Source: Paracyclopina nana
Lineage: Eukaryota; Arthropoda; Copepoda; Cyclopoida; Cyclopettidae
Assembly (NCBI GenBank): GCA_019096065.1
Contig: JAGUCH010000002.1
Span: 7,080,501 to 7,144,500 of the forward strand
Direction: 5' to 3'
DNA length: 64,000 nt
Under the pieces are notes generated by a model. That model made no database searches and was not told the origin of the DNA. It saw only the letters and a program-made list of their open reading frames with translations. Below, piece after piece: positions 55,017 through 64,000 of the stretch (its first letter is position 1; the number at the start of each line of letters is the position of its first letter). Position numbers and translations under genes: made by a program.

Positions 55017-58000
55017 TCAGAATGGAGAATTGATTCCCAATTTGGTGCCAAACTCCAGCCTTTGTCTTTTTTGATACCTGACTTCTCCCTTGATTTCATA
55101 CCTTTTCACAGCCTCATTGAGTACCACAACCACTGGGGCGCCAATGGCCCAAATTATCCAGGATGTCTCTGGTGGCATCGAAAAGTTTGAGGAACAAGCC
55201 ACAACGATGCAAGTGTACACACTCTGGAGGACGACCAATAAAAGGACAGCCCACATCCACAATTTGTTGTGACCAGGATGCTTTTGCCACAGATGCCTCG
55301 CTCGAAACAAAAAGGACAACGAGATGGCCACTAGGTAAATAAGCATCATCACCAAATTCACATGATTATTGGCAACTTTGCTCATGCTCGCAACACCGTG
55401 AGCCATCATGAAAATGGCTACAGTGGGCACGAATCTGAGTCCATAGCACCAAAGAGCATGTCCGACAGTGTATCTGTCCACCATCACTTGGTTCTTGCCA
55501 GTTGAAATGTTCATCACATCCTTGTCTGGAGCCTTGGGCCCAAGCAGTGACATGCTCAGCATTGGAATAACCAATATGGTCAGCCACAAAGTTTGACCGG
55601 GGCTCAAAAAGAGGGGCAGAGTGAGTACTTGACAAATGGCCTGAGCAGTCATGATAAAAATGAGTGAACTGGCCCAAAACTGCATGGCATTCAACAAGCA
55701 CAAGCTGAAATGCCTGGATTCGAGGATCAAGTGAAATATCGAGACTTCGTCCTCCATATGAAATGACAAAGACGATGCCACAGATATTAGCAATTGGCTC
55801 AACGTTGTTGGAGACGGACAGCCAACGGAGTTGGGTAGCTGAAACACGGGCACATTTTGACACACTTGAGGGTATAGTGGTTCGATGGCAAGAGAGGCAT
55901 CAGCTTGTAGGAAAATCAGCATGTTGTGATGGTTGGCAGCTGACCCCATTACACAAACCACCTCTCCATAATCTTGCATGATCACAATCATCTCTCGCGT
56001 GTTGCTCGGTGTGCAATCAGTGAACAGAGAGACCAGCAAAGGTACATTGTCCATTGTCTCCAGATGAGGGCGGATATTTTCTATCCCCTTGGGCAGTTGG
56101 GCCCTGTTGGACATATCATAGTCGAACGGGTCCGAGTCACTTGTGACACTAGCTTGCCTGCTGGTGGCAGCGTTCTCCTGGCATTCGTCCATTTGGAAAG
56201 CCTTCAGGTGCGAGGACGACGAGACAAAAGTTCGGTCCTCTGTTTCCCCTCTTTTAGTCTCATGCCATCTTGGAAAATCTAGGAACCACGGATGCCTGTC
56301 CAACTTCTCGGGTAAAGAGCTGCCAACCAAATTAAATCTGTACAGTGGAGTTGTGACGAGGGGAGCAGCGGCTCTTTTGATGCTCTTCTTCTTGGTCACT
56401 TGTCTTGATTGAGGGCAACAGTAAGAAACTGTTTTTTTCATGCTCTCATTGCCCTTGAGTGAGATGTGGCAATTCCAGCCACTTTCAAGGCCCATTTTCT
56501 CGGAGAATACTCTCGACCTAAGCTCATTCTCCTTGCTGAAGTGGACAAAACGGATGCAGGCTTTCTCCAACAAATCAATAAGTTGGACAAACTCTACAAG
56601 CGCCTGATATTGAAGCTGCACCATGCCCAAGAAAGTCTGGTTGCATTCCAGCTCGAGGCAGGCAAGAGCATCATCTTTGGTCTTGACGTGGGTTTCGTCT
56701 TTTTGGTTCAATTGGAAATTTTCTCTTGATGGAGGACACGTCCCAAGGGAGATGTGACCATTCTGCAAAGCTTCGGAGTCATTCCACGCAGCATTTTCGA
56801 CATACTGGGAATAGAACGGCAAGCTATGAGATGGCAGCTGTAAGTACTCTCCCACGCTCGCCCATGGGAAGGGAAGAATTAATGGTCGGTATGAGAAGGC
56901 TGTGCAGTAGCTGGACAAGCTAGCTCTTTGGTAGAAATCCAGCACTTTCTTCCGCACATCCTCATTCAATGGCTCCAGGTCGTGACCAGTCCAAGCATCA
57001 ACGCAAGAATCAAGTATGATATCAGCAGTTCCTTGGGAGATGAGATGGTTGGAGCCTCTGCTATCTTTTGCCTTTGGTTGCATCATAACTGATACCATGT
57101 GCGGAAAAGGGAATTTCAGCTTTGCTAGATGTAAATTATGTATAAACTTCGAATTGCCTCCAGCATCTCCGGAGGATCGACGGATATGCCGAAAAGTCTG
57201 AATCTGGTTGGCCAGAGCATAATTTTTCTCCATGGTGGCTGGATCAAAGCCGATCTTTTTCGCAAGCTCACAAAGGCAACCTCGAGTAACAATGGGCAGT
57301 AGCTCTATTCCACCGTGATGTCCATTTTTGGAGTCTTGAACACTTTCCGCTGACCTGGTGCTAGGATCTTTATCCTGAATCTGGCTTTCGTGTTCCAACC
57401 GCATCGACTCGCATACCAAATGGTTGAAGAAGTTTGTGTACTTCTCCTCGGTGGAAATGTTGCAGGTGTTCAAAAGGATTGACAGACCCAGGGGTTTTAA
57501 ATGATCCATGTAAATTTTCCACGAGGGGTCGTCAAAATCCATTTTGAATGGATTCCGGTGATCATGCGTTATTGTAAGTATTTCTGGAACCATCAAATTA
57601 TGCTTGCCATCAGCATGTTTCTCGGCTTCTTTATTATTCTCCTTGTTGTCCCCGGGTCTTAAAATAAAGACCTTTTCTGCCGAGGTGTTTGGCCACGATA
57701 AGATACCTTTCTTATCTGTGCAGCACAAAGCCGTAAGAGAACCCAACACATGAACAAGATTCTCAGTCCGAGAAAGGTACTCGCCACGTCCAAGAAGTGC
57801 ACTGAAAAAGGAATCCCGCAGCGAAGACACTGCAGTAGTCCTTTCAAAAATTATGTCAGGCTGCTGGTTGCAAGGTGCATCGTCAAAAGGGTCATCGGAT
57901 ACGTGCACATGTCTGAAGGACCAATAATCGTTCATGACTTTGGCCAAGGCCACATAGTTGGCCACCGTCCAATAAAGTGGGAAGCTGAGAGGAATCAATG

Positions 58001-58934
58001 GCAAGGTTACGGTAATTGGAGCTAAAATGAGAAGGTCGATCCAATCTTCAATGAACCACCCATTGCTGTATCTCACAACGCTTGAGATAAGCATTAAAAC
58101 TAGGCTCAAGGGAGCAAGCGCTTGAGACAGGATTCGCACAAAAAATAAGTGCTGATACTTGTCAAGTCGGGAAGAAGGCCTCTCAAGCTCATTCCTACTA
58201 AGGACTGCTTGAACAGTACCTAAATATGGCGTTTCTTCCAGCCTGAAAAGCTGAGGCTCCACTGACGGCTTGAATTCTGGAATGGGACTAATGTAGTCCG
58301 AATTGAGATCTTCACCCTTCCCTGTTTGCAAATAGAGTATTTCTCCCTTGTTGACGACAACATTGCTATCGTTTTCGCTATGGCATCTCCCAGGAGCGAC
58401 CTGGCCTGGTTTGAGGTAGATCAGATCATCTTTGACGAGCAATGCCCATGGTAGATTGATTTTGTTGCCATCGCGAACAGTCCATTGAAGAACTACGCTC
58501 GCACTTAAGGGTGTATGAAGATGGGGGTAATTTTCTTGGCTCCACGAAATTCCATTTGATAGATACCGTTCGAGTTTGTGAACGACATGCTTGATTCTTC
58601 GAAGCATTTCTACTTCCCGTAGATAATGGTTTTGCACGTTGAGTCCAATATTAGCACCCAATAAAGCCAAAATCAACAACGACTCCGATATTAGCCAAAA
58701 ATCTGACTTGGACATCCCCACACCAAGTAGCAGCACTAAGCTTAGTAATGTCAGTGCTATTGACGTCCAAGGAAACAAGGACATATCATTGGCAACTGAC
58801 ATTGATTGGTGAACCAGGTATGACCATTTTTCACGAGTCCACATTGTCTTTTCATAGGATGCCATAATGGTTTTAAGCTCAGAGATCAGCCTTATTAGGG
58901 CTGTCTCAGTTGACAAGCCTCCGTCTTGTGGCAT
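55017..58934 (-). CDS. tmem94: TMEM94-type P-type ATPase-related membrane protein
   Basis: Single exon of 1305 aa from ATG at 58934 (MPQDGG). N-terminal hydrophobic pair (TSIALTLLSLVLLLGVGMSK, then SLLILALLGANIGL), an actuator-like beta region (PWALLVKDDLIYLKPGQVAPG), and a second membrane pair (LILAPITVTLPLIPLSFPLY). The phosphorylation-loop equivalent is LCCTDKKGILSWPN near residue 405: Asp-Lys-Lys-Gly in place of DKTGT. A large cytoplasmic region follows, then about six C-terminal membrane segments. TMEM94 (ERMA) has been described as an ER magnesium-uptake P-type ATPase. This layout and several segments (for example VCVMGSAANHHNMLIFLQAD) match that family. The lack of introns over 3.9 kb is unusual for the window. 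Confidence 0.88.
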   Translation of the reverse strand: MPQDGGLSTETALIRLISELKTIMASYEKTMWTREKWSYLVHQSMSVANDMSLFPWTSIALTLLSLVLLLGVGMSKSDFWLISESLLILALLGANIGLNVQNHYLREVEMLRRIKHVVHKLERYLSNGISWSQENYPHLHTPLSASVVLQWTVRDGNKINLPWALLVKDDLIYLKPGQVAPGRCHSENDSNVVVNKGEILYLQTGKGEDLNSDYISPIPEFKPSVEPQLFRLEETPYLGTVQAVLSRNELERPSSRLDKYQHLFFVRILSQALAPLSLVLMLISSVVRYSNGWFIEDWIDLLILAPITVTLPLIPLSFPLYWTVANYVALAKVMNDYWSFRHVHVSDDPFDDAPCNQQPDIIFERTTAVSSLRDSFFSALLGRGEYLSRTENLVHVLGSLTALCCTDKKGILSWPNTSAEKVFILRPGDNKENNKEAEKHADGKHNLMVPEILTITHDHRNPFKMDFDDPSWKIYMDHLKPLGLSILLNTCNISTEEKYTNFFNHLVCESMRLEHESQIQDKDPSTRSAESVQDSKNGHHGGIELLPIVTRGCLCELAKKIGFDPATMEKNYALANQIQTFRHIRRSSGDAGGNSKFIHNLHLAKLKFPFPHMVSVMMQPKAKDSRGSNHLISQGTADIILDSCVDAWTGHDLEPLNEDVRKKVLDFYQRASLSSYCTAFSYRPLILPFPWASVGEYLQLPSHSLPFYSQYVENAAWNDSEALQNGHISLGTCPPSRENFQLNQKDETHVKTKDDALACLELECNQTFLGMVQLQYQALVEFVQLIDLLEKACIRFVHFSKENELRSRVFSEKMGLESGWNCHISLKGNESMKKTVSYCCPQSRQVTKKKSIKRAAAPLVTTPLYRFNLVGSSLPEKLDRHPWFLDFPRWHETKRGETEDRTFVSSSSHLKAFQMDECQENAATSRQASVTSDSDPFDYDMSNRAQLPKGIENIRPHLETMDNVPLLVSLFTDCTPSNTREMIVIMQDYGEVVCVMGSAANHHNMLIFLQADASLAIEPLYPQVCQNVPVFQLPNSVGCPSPTTLSQLLISVASSLSFHMEDEVSIFHLILESRHFSLCLLNAMQFWASSLIFIMTAQAICQVLTLPLFLSPGQTLWLTILVIPMLSMSLLGPKAPDKDVMNISTGKNQVMVDRYTVGHALWCYGLRFVPTVAIFMMAHGVASMSKVANNHVNLVMMLIYLVAISLSFLFRARHLWQKHPGHNKLWMWAVLLLVVLQSVYTCIVVACSSNFSMPPETSWIIWAIGAPVVVVLNEAVKRYEIKGEVRYQKRQRLEFGTKLGINSPF

Positions 58935-59362
58935 ATTCAATTTTTACGACAAAATCTGACAAGTCGAACCAGAATCCATGTTGCTTTTCATTTTCTTCTC
59001 CGTTCTCCCTACCCGAGTTTTGGCACAGAGCCTCTCTTATAAGCTTTCACAGAGATACCAGTGTTTTATCTGTCCGAATTGATCGACAGTTTGCTCAACC
59101 AAGGTGATTCCAATCAAATTTTAAATTTGTTTATTTGATAGCATGAAATATGCATTAGTACTTACTACTTAGCAGAGTTTTTAACCGCTTTTGATTTCGC
59201 GTCCACTTGTAAATTCTGAAATTAAGACTGGCTTTTTCTGACAATCTTGGATTTGAAAAAAATTGGCTTTTCGCGGTTTCGCCAAACCTCGATTTTTGCG
59301 TAAACATACTAAACAAAAACAAACGTTTCATTCTGCATTTCACACATTTTCCTGCCTAAGTA
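58935..59362. promoter_or_regulatory. Divergent intergenic region between TMEM94 and LSM7
   Basis: 428 bp between start codons. A CCTGCCTAAG acceptor-like stretch lies 2 bp before the LSM7 ATG. No TATA box is evident; a shared housekeeping promoter is likely. Confidence 0.4.
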
Positions 59363-59707
59363 ATGTCTGCTCCGGGTCCCAAGGTGTCTGGAGATTCTCA
59401 GGGAGGCCAACAAGAGAAGAGGAAGAAGGAGAGCATCCTTGATCTCACTAAATATCTTGAAAAATCCATCAGAGTCAAATTTGCCGGTGGGCGTGAGTCA
59501 AGTGGGATACTCAAAGGGTTCGATCCTCTACTAAATCTCGTCTTGGACAACACAATCGAGTATTTGAGGGATCCCGATGATCCTTACAAGTTGACCGACG
59601 ACACTCGGCAATTGGGCCTGGTTGTTTGTCGTGGTCCCAATGTTACATTGATTTGTCCTCAAGATGGAATGGAGCCCATCGCAAATCCGTTCGCTCAACA
59701 AGAGTGA
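59363..59707 (+). CDS. lsm7: U6 snRNA-associated Sm-like protein LSM7
   Basis: Single exon, 114 aa. Sm1 motif: ILDLTKYLEKSIRVKFAGGR, then ESSGILKGFDPLLNLVLDNT; Sm2 motif: RQLGLVVCRGPNVTLICP. The inserted YLRDPDDPYKLTDDT between them is typical of LSM7. The protein is part of the LSM2-8 ring on U6 snRNA and the LSM1-7 ring in mRNA decay. A polyadenylation signal AATAAA lies at 59717-59722, 10 bp after the stop. Confidence 0.96.
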   Translation: MSAPGPKVSGDSQGGQQEKRKKESILDLTKYLEKSIRVKFAGGRESSGILKGFDPLLNLVLDNTIEYLRDPDDPYKLTDDTRQLGLVVCRGPNVTLICPQDGMEPIANPFAQQE

Positions 59708-59782
59708 TTCTGAAGTAATAAATTTTATTCCATAAGAGAAAAGATCTAGCTATATTCAATGGCAATATAGGTGATAAAAGAT

Positions 59783-61465
59783 TCATGCGAATTTCATAGC
59801 GCGATAATGTAATGAATTTGGGTCGTAGGCTAATTGAGCATGTTGATCAAGTTGCTGGTGCGAGTGGTCTTGCAATTGGTGCTGTTGGATTTGCTGCTGC
59901 ACCTCGTGATCGCCCAGGCTTAGTTGGTGATGTTGCAAAGGTAAAGACAATGAAACCACCGACTGTGGATTTTGTTCTTGTTGAGCCATTGAAGGAGGCG
60001 AAAGTGCCAAATCAACAGAGTTGAATTTTGAGTCCTCCATAGCTGGGTGCGGTAAAGGCGCGGAGAGCATGGAAGTTGCGTTGAGGTGCGTAGCGAGATG
60101 CCGTTTTAGGCTTGAGCTGCGAGCACATCTATAGCTACAGCGATCACATTGGAAAGGCTTCTCTCCAGTATGTATAAGCCTGTGCTTTCGCATGTCCCTC
60201 ACTACTTTCCCACAAACCTGACAGATCTTTGCATGTGCCTGAAATTGTTTGATAAAGATTTATAAACATAGTGAAAGCAAAATTATTCCCCACCTGATGG
60301 GCCATTTCTTGGTGATACTTTAAAGCTGCTTTCAACGGAAATTTCAATGGACAATCAGGGCACTGGATAGTCTGAGTAAGCAAATAATAATTTTGTAAGA
60401 ATATCATAGTTCACGCATAAAAAATATATTACTGAATCTTCCTGCACTGTATGCATTTCGATGATGTGCTTCATGAGCCCTGGGTAAGTGTAGTTGATGT
60501 CGGTCTTATTTGTGCAATCTGGGTGAGCGCATTCAACTCGCTTGTGGTTCTTGTGCCATCGTATCCACTTGGGCTCGATTGTGCACTTGCCGTTGGACTA
60601 AAGCAGCAATATAAAATGCACAAATGAAACTCAATTTATAATAAGCGTCCCTACCTTGTGATTGTAGTAGCGTTTCCTCTTTGGGAAAGACTTGTGACAT
60701 TTATCGCATTTGTAAAAAGTCTTAATTTTCCCTCCCTCTTTTCCTGGTACAAGGGTAGGCTCAGGGTATCCAGCCATTGACATGGAGGGAAATGGCTCCT
60801 CCATTTTAAAGTCGTCGGGCAAGTCCATGGACTCAGGGAAATTTGGTAAATCATCATCGTCGTCGTCATCATCATCTTGAAAGATGGACTGTTCAACATC
60901 CATTATATCCTGAAAACACAAATAATAAGCATGCAGATGATTTGCGAGCTACATAAAGTCTGGTTAGTTTACGATTTCTTTCCGCTGCAGGGGCCCAAAA
61001 ACCGTATCTTTGTACGCAGCAGGTATCACATTAAGATCATTGACTTGGATTCTTTTAGTCGTCAGCACTCCGAGAGACAGGCGCTCGCTGATGTCGATCA
61101 CATTGACTCCGTCCCCATTTGTATCTTCGGGTTGGTCGTTGCAGCACGATTGCACAAAAATGGAGACTTCCTCCATCAGCCTCTCCACCTCTACCAGCAG
61201 GAGCTTGGTCATCTTGACCGTGTCCATTTTCTTGCCATGCTCCCTCTGATACTTGTACCTGAAAATGCGGCATTGTCAGCCAATGTGTTTTTGAAGGCAC
61301 CAATGCTCAAGCTTACCGGACAGTTTTGAGAAGATAAGGCCACAAATTGGAGGCGGAGGAGATAGAGTTACTGAAGTAGTCCATGCTGACCTTGATGTCT
61401 TCTGGGGGCTCAAGTTTAACAACAGGCTCACCACCCCGGTCTTTTTGCACTTCATCCATGGTCAT
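59783..61465 (-). CDS. C2H2 zinc-finger protein, tandem copy 1
   Basis: Join (minus) 61465-61317, 61258-60973, 60909-60655, 60597-60433, 60371-60294, 60238-59783; phases agree, 462 aa. The N-terminal helical region (MTKLLLVEVERLMEEVSIFV) is followed by an Asp run (9 D) and fingers: CDKCHKSFPKRKRYYNH, an atypical C-x4-C unit (VECAHPDCTNK...MKHIIEMH), CPDCPLKFPLKAALKYHQ, CQVCGKVVRDMRKHRLIH, and CDRCSYRCARSSSLKRHLATH. The C-terminal 90 residues are Gln/His-rich and end YRAMKFA. It is a likely sequence-specific DNA-binding protein; I do not recognise the orthologue. The neighbouring gene at 61801-63497 has the same domain order and junctions. Confidence 0.88.
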
Positions 61466-61800
61466 GGATATTGAAGTGCTGCTCAAGTTGTCAAAAGTTT
61501 ACTTTGGCTCAGCCTTTGTTGACAAAACATAGGCGAGCTGAGAAAGCTGAGCTAAACTCTCCTGCTGGTCTGCGCCAGCGTTACCAGACTTACTTGAAAT
61601 AATGCTTCCAATACCATGCTTGTTTCGGCCACTACAAAAAAACAAGCTCTCAAGAAGAAAATCATTTTCGGGCACTCGTTCGATTTACCGAATCAGCGTA
61701 TTGGGCATATGCCAATATATTTTCATGCTCCTAATACAAAAAATATTCTGTAAAATTGTACAATCATGTCTGCTCCTAAGGAAAAGTATTTTTCGAAGGG

Positions 61801-63497
61801 CTATTGAAATTTGAACTCCCTATAAGCCAGGTTTGTCGGAGGAGGCGAAGGACTGTAACCAGGGTGAGGCGAAATATGCTGAGCAAGGGTCTGAGCATTT
61901 AGGTCAATGTATTTGGGTTCCTCTATGGAGTCCTGGTGTTGTATGTGGATAGGTATTGTGTGCTGCTCTAGTTGATGCGGTTGTTGCATTTGGTGCTCTG
62001 GCACATGTTCTTCTTGTAGTTGCTGCTGATGCTCATGTTGCTCTTCGAGAGGCTGTTGCAGCTGGCCACCAACCTGATCATCCCTTGGAGGTTCGTTTGA
62101 ATTCAAGTGGGTGGCCATGTGCCGCTTTAGAGTACCGCTCCTTGAGCACCTATAGCTGCACCGATCACACTGAAATGGCTTTTCTCCCGAGTGCACCAAT
62201 TTGTGCTTCCTCATGTCACGCACAATTTTCCCACATATGGTGCATATCATCGCATGAGCCTAGGCGACAAATCAATTTTGGCTGATGAACATGACAAAGG
62301 TAACATAGTCTTCAATTTTTACCTGATGTACACTATCTTGATGGAATTTTAATACTGCTTTCATGGGGAATTTCAGTGGACAGTCGGGACACTGCAGGGT
62401 CTGAAACGTGTCAAGGAGTTGAAGTACTTGTCAGTAACGCGCAATAATCATTGAATTACCGAAGACTCTTGAGATGTGTGAATGTCTATGATATGCTTCA
62501 TGATTCCAGCGTACGTGAAATTAACTTCCTTTTTGGACTCGCAATCCGGATGAACACAGCGGATCCTATTTTTGTTCTTGGCACTGTACCTGATCCACTT
62601 GGGTGTGCACTTTCCAACAGACTGCAAAATAATTGTTTTCAAAAGAAGGAAAAAAGCACAACACTTGGATAGAGCTTACTTTGTGATGATAGTAATACTC
62701 TTTTCGGCTCCAAGAACCCCCACACTGCTCGCACACGCACACTTGTTTCTTCTTGTTGTAATCGACAGGTACAATTTTAGGCCGGGGATACTGTGAAAAC
62801 TTGGCGGATGAGCTGTCTCCACTGTTGCTGTTAGTATCAAAAGAAGCATCCATGTCTTCATCACTTTCGTGAAAGCTGTTCATGGACGCCAATGGCAGTG
62901 TGCTAAAGCTGGGCAATTGTATCAAGTCGAGATCCGAGTTCTATAATGAAAATTGTCGTAAACATGTCTACCCTGATTGCTTAGATATTCCATGCTTACC
63001 TCCTCTTCCTTTTTGGGATGCAAAGCTGAAAACAGATCTGTCTGAAATCTTTCCGGTAAAACCTCATTCAAATGCAAGCTAGCAGACTTCTCACTCAGCA
63101 AGAGGCTTCCTGCTAACCGCTCGCTTAAGGCTATGCACACATCGGGATTGTGGCCAGCTGCTTCGTGTATAGCGTGGAGACTGCAGCAATTTCTGACAAA
63201 TCCTGACACTTCTTCCAGAAGCTGTTCTACCTCAAGCAAGAGTATCCTCGTCAGCTTGGCACGTTCGAGCTCTCGTCCGCTGTCTTTTTGATGAAGGTAT
63301 CGCGACCTCCGCACTAAGTAAGACCACATAGTGGCCTTACATTTCTGGTCGTCCTCCCCATCGTCACTTTTCACCATTTTCTTGGCGAAATCCCCAAGTT
63401 CTTTAATGTCATCCGAGGGCTCTACTTTCACCCCCGTGTTGTCGATGTGGCTGTTGGCAAAGAGCAGGACCTCCTTCACCTCCTCAACGACCTCCAT
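61801..63497 (-). CDS. C2H2 zinc-finger protein, tandem copy 2
   Basis: Join (minus) 63497-63000, 62940-62680, 62621-62460, 62400-62323, 62259-61801; phases agree, 485 aa. The start is MEVVEEVKEVL. Helical segment LTRILLLEVEQLLEEVSGFV, then CEQCGGSWSRKEYYYHH, an atypical VHPDCESKK...MKHIIDIH unit, CPDCPLKFPMKAVLKFHQ, CTICGKIVRDMRKHKLVH and CDRCSYRCSRSGTLKRHMATH. The Gln/His-rich tail ends YREFKFQ. It matches copy 1 unit for unit, with exons 2-5 corresponding to exons 3-6 of copy 1. Copy 1 has an extra intron in the N-terminal region, so one was gained or lost after duplication. The tails differ most. Confidence 0.88.
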
Positions 63498-63763
63498 GGT
63501 CTGTCCGATTTTTTGACAGGAGTAGTGGCTTTGTTTACCTTTCAGTTCTAGTAAATAATCAGGCTTCCACGGCTGGCTGCTGCAACAGAAGCCTGCCACA
63601 TAGCCATTCGGGCCGATTTGGCAGCACAAAAACAACTGCTAACCTTGCCTCCATATAGAGATACCAGATTTGGGGCTTTTTACTGTAGTAAATTGACCAA
63701 CGCTAAATTCGCGAACTTTTCTATTTGCATTCTATTTGCGGTGTTTTTATTGTCGACTTAACA

Positions 63764-64000
63764 TTAAAATCCCTTCTCTTTTAATTTACCCACCAATTCA
63801 TCAACATCAGCAACCGTAATACCAGCTTCTCTCACCGGAGGATCTTCCACACTCAACACCTGAGATTTAAGGATATTTCACATCATATCATGTAAGTCAA
63901 AAATGTTACGAAAATTACCTCAACCCGAGGGGAAATGTCCACTCCTATGTCTTTGGGTGACATTTTCTCAATTTTCTTCTTTTTTGCCTTCATGATGTTG
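63764..64000 (-). CDS. etfb: Electron transfer flavoprotein beta subunit, C-terminal exons (partial)
   Basis: Last two exons on the minus strand: 63919-64000 (continues beyond the window) and 63764-63859, joined in phase 0. The visible peptide is IMKAKKKKIEKMSP ... GVDISPRVEVLSVEDPPVRE, ending LVGKLKEKGF. It matches the C-terminus of ETF beta, including the MKAKKK segment that contains the trimethylated lysines of the recognition loop and the SVEDPP-R-AG motif. ETF passes electrons from mitochondrial acyl-CoA dehydrogenases to ETF-QO. The last 55 residues are visible. Confidence 0.92.

Noticed and set aside
55366-55863. A 165-residue minus-strand frame within the TMEM94 gene
   Set aside because: It is an out-of-frame shadow of the membrane-spanning part of TMEM94.

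Overview
The window is nuclear DNA from a small-genome invertebrate animal. Nearly every gene has GT-AG introns, most of them 50-70 bp. The gene set is metazoan: CNK, a TAF6L-type SAGA subunit, SCHIP1-family, NPC2, C2H2/BTB zinc-finger proteins, a mitochondrial DEAD-box helicase, IDH3 beta, ETF beta and LSM7. I infer an arthropod, perhaps a crustacean or another non-insect pancrustacean, but no single gene proves this. About 25 protein genes are packed on both strands, with three repeat-rich gaps (about 11.2-15.5, 20.3-23.7 and 45.2-51.9 kb). Gene ends were set by splice-site phase joining by eye; no transcript data were available.

Layout. 1.4-4.2 kb: CNK scaffold (+). 4.3-9.0 kb (-): MDP1-type phosphatase, TAF6L, and an intronless BTB/zinc-finger gene ending only 35 bp before the TAF6L start codon. 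9.5-11.2 kb (+): a protein whose C-terminus resembles the CENP-T histone fold. 15.65-18.73 kb (+): a secreted 678-residue protein made of two octapeptide-repeat blocks of opposite charge. 19.4-20.3 kb (-): secreted thioredoxin-like protein. 23.7-26.6 kb (+): zinc-finger gene with an unrecognised N-terminal half. 27.5-28.3 kb (-): SCHIP1-like coiled-coil protein. 30.0-33.7 kb: second MDP1 paralogue (-), DDX28-like helicase (+), and an SLC35G1-like transporter (-) whose 3' coding end overlaps the helicase. 33.8-37.3 kb (-): basic/Ser-rich protein fused to a degenerate neuronal-calcium-sensor-like EF-hand domain. 37.5-43.9 kb (-): NPC2, BPHL hydrolase, PP2C phosphatase, RTN4IP1-like oxidoreductase. 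44.0-45.2 kb (+): IDH3 beta, divergent from RTN4IP1. 48.7-55.0 kb (+): a secreted 993-residue protein with an apolipoprotein-L/colicin-like hydrophobic hairpin followed by Cys-rich GTDG modules; its 3-kb first intron holds tRNA-derived relics and foldback elements. 55.0-58.9 kb (-): TMEM94-type P-type ATPase. 59.4 kb (+): LSM7. 59.8-63.5 kb (-): two tandemly duplicated zinc-finger genes with matching exon structure. The window ends in the last two exons of ETF beta (-).

The genes do not form one pathway. Mitochondrial functions recur (DDX28, BPHL, RTN4IP1, IDH3B, ETFB), as do nuclear regulators. The two loci most likely to be undescribed are the charge-segregated octad-repeat protein at 15.65-18.73 kb and the hairpin-plus-GTDG secreted protein at 48.7-55.0 kb. 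Two places (the TAF6L start and the RTN4IP1/IDH3B divergent pair) show strong 3' splice sites just before start codons with almost no room for an upstream exon. That suggests either nested or overlapping 5' UTR exons or spliced-leader trans-splicing.
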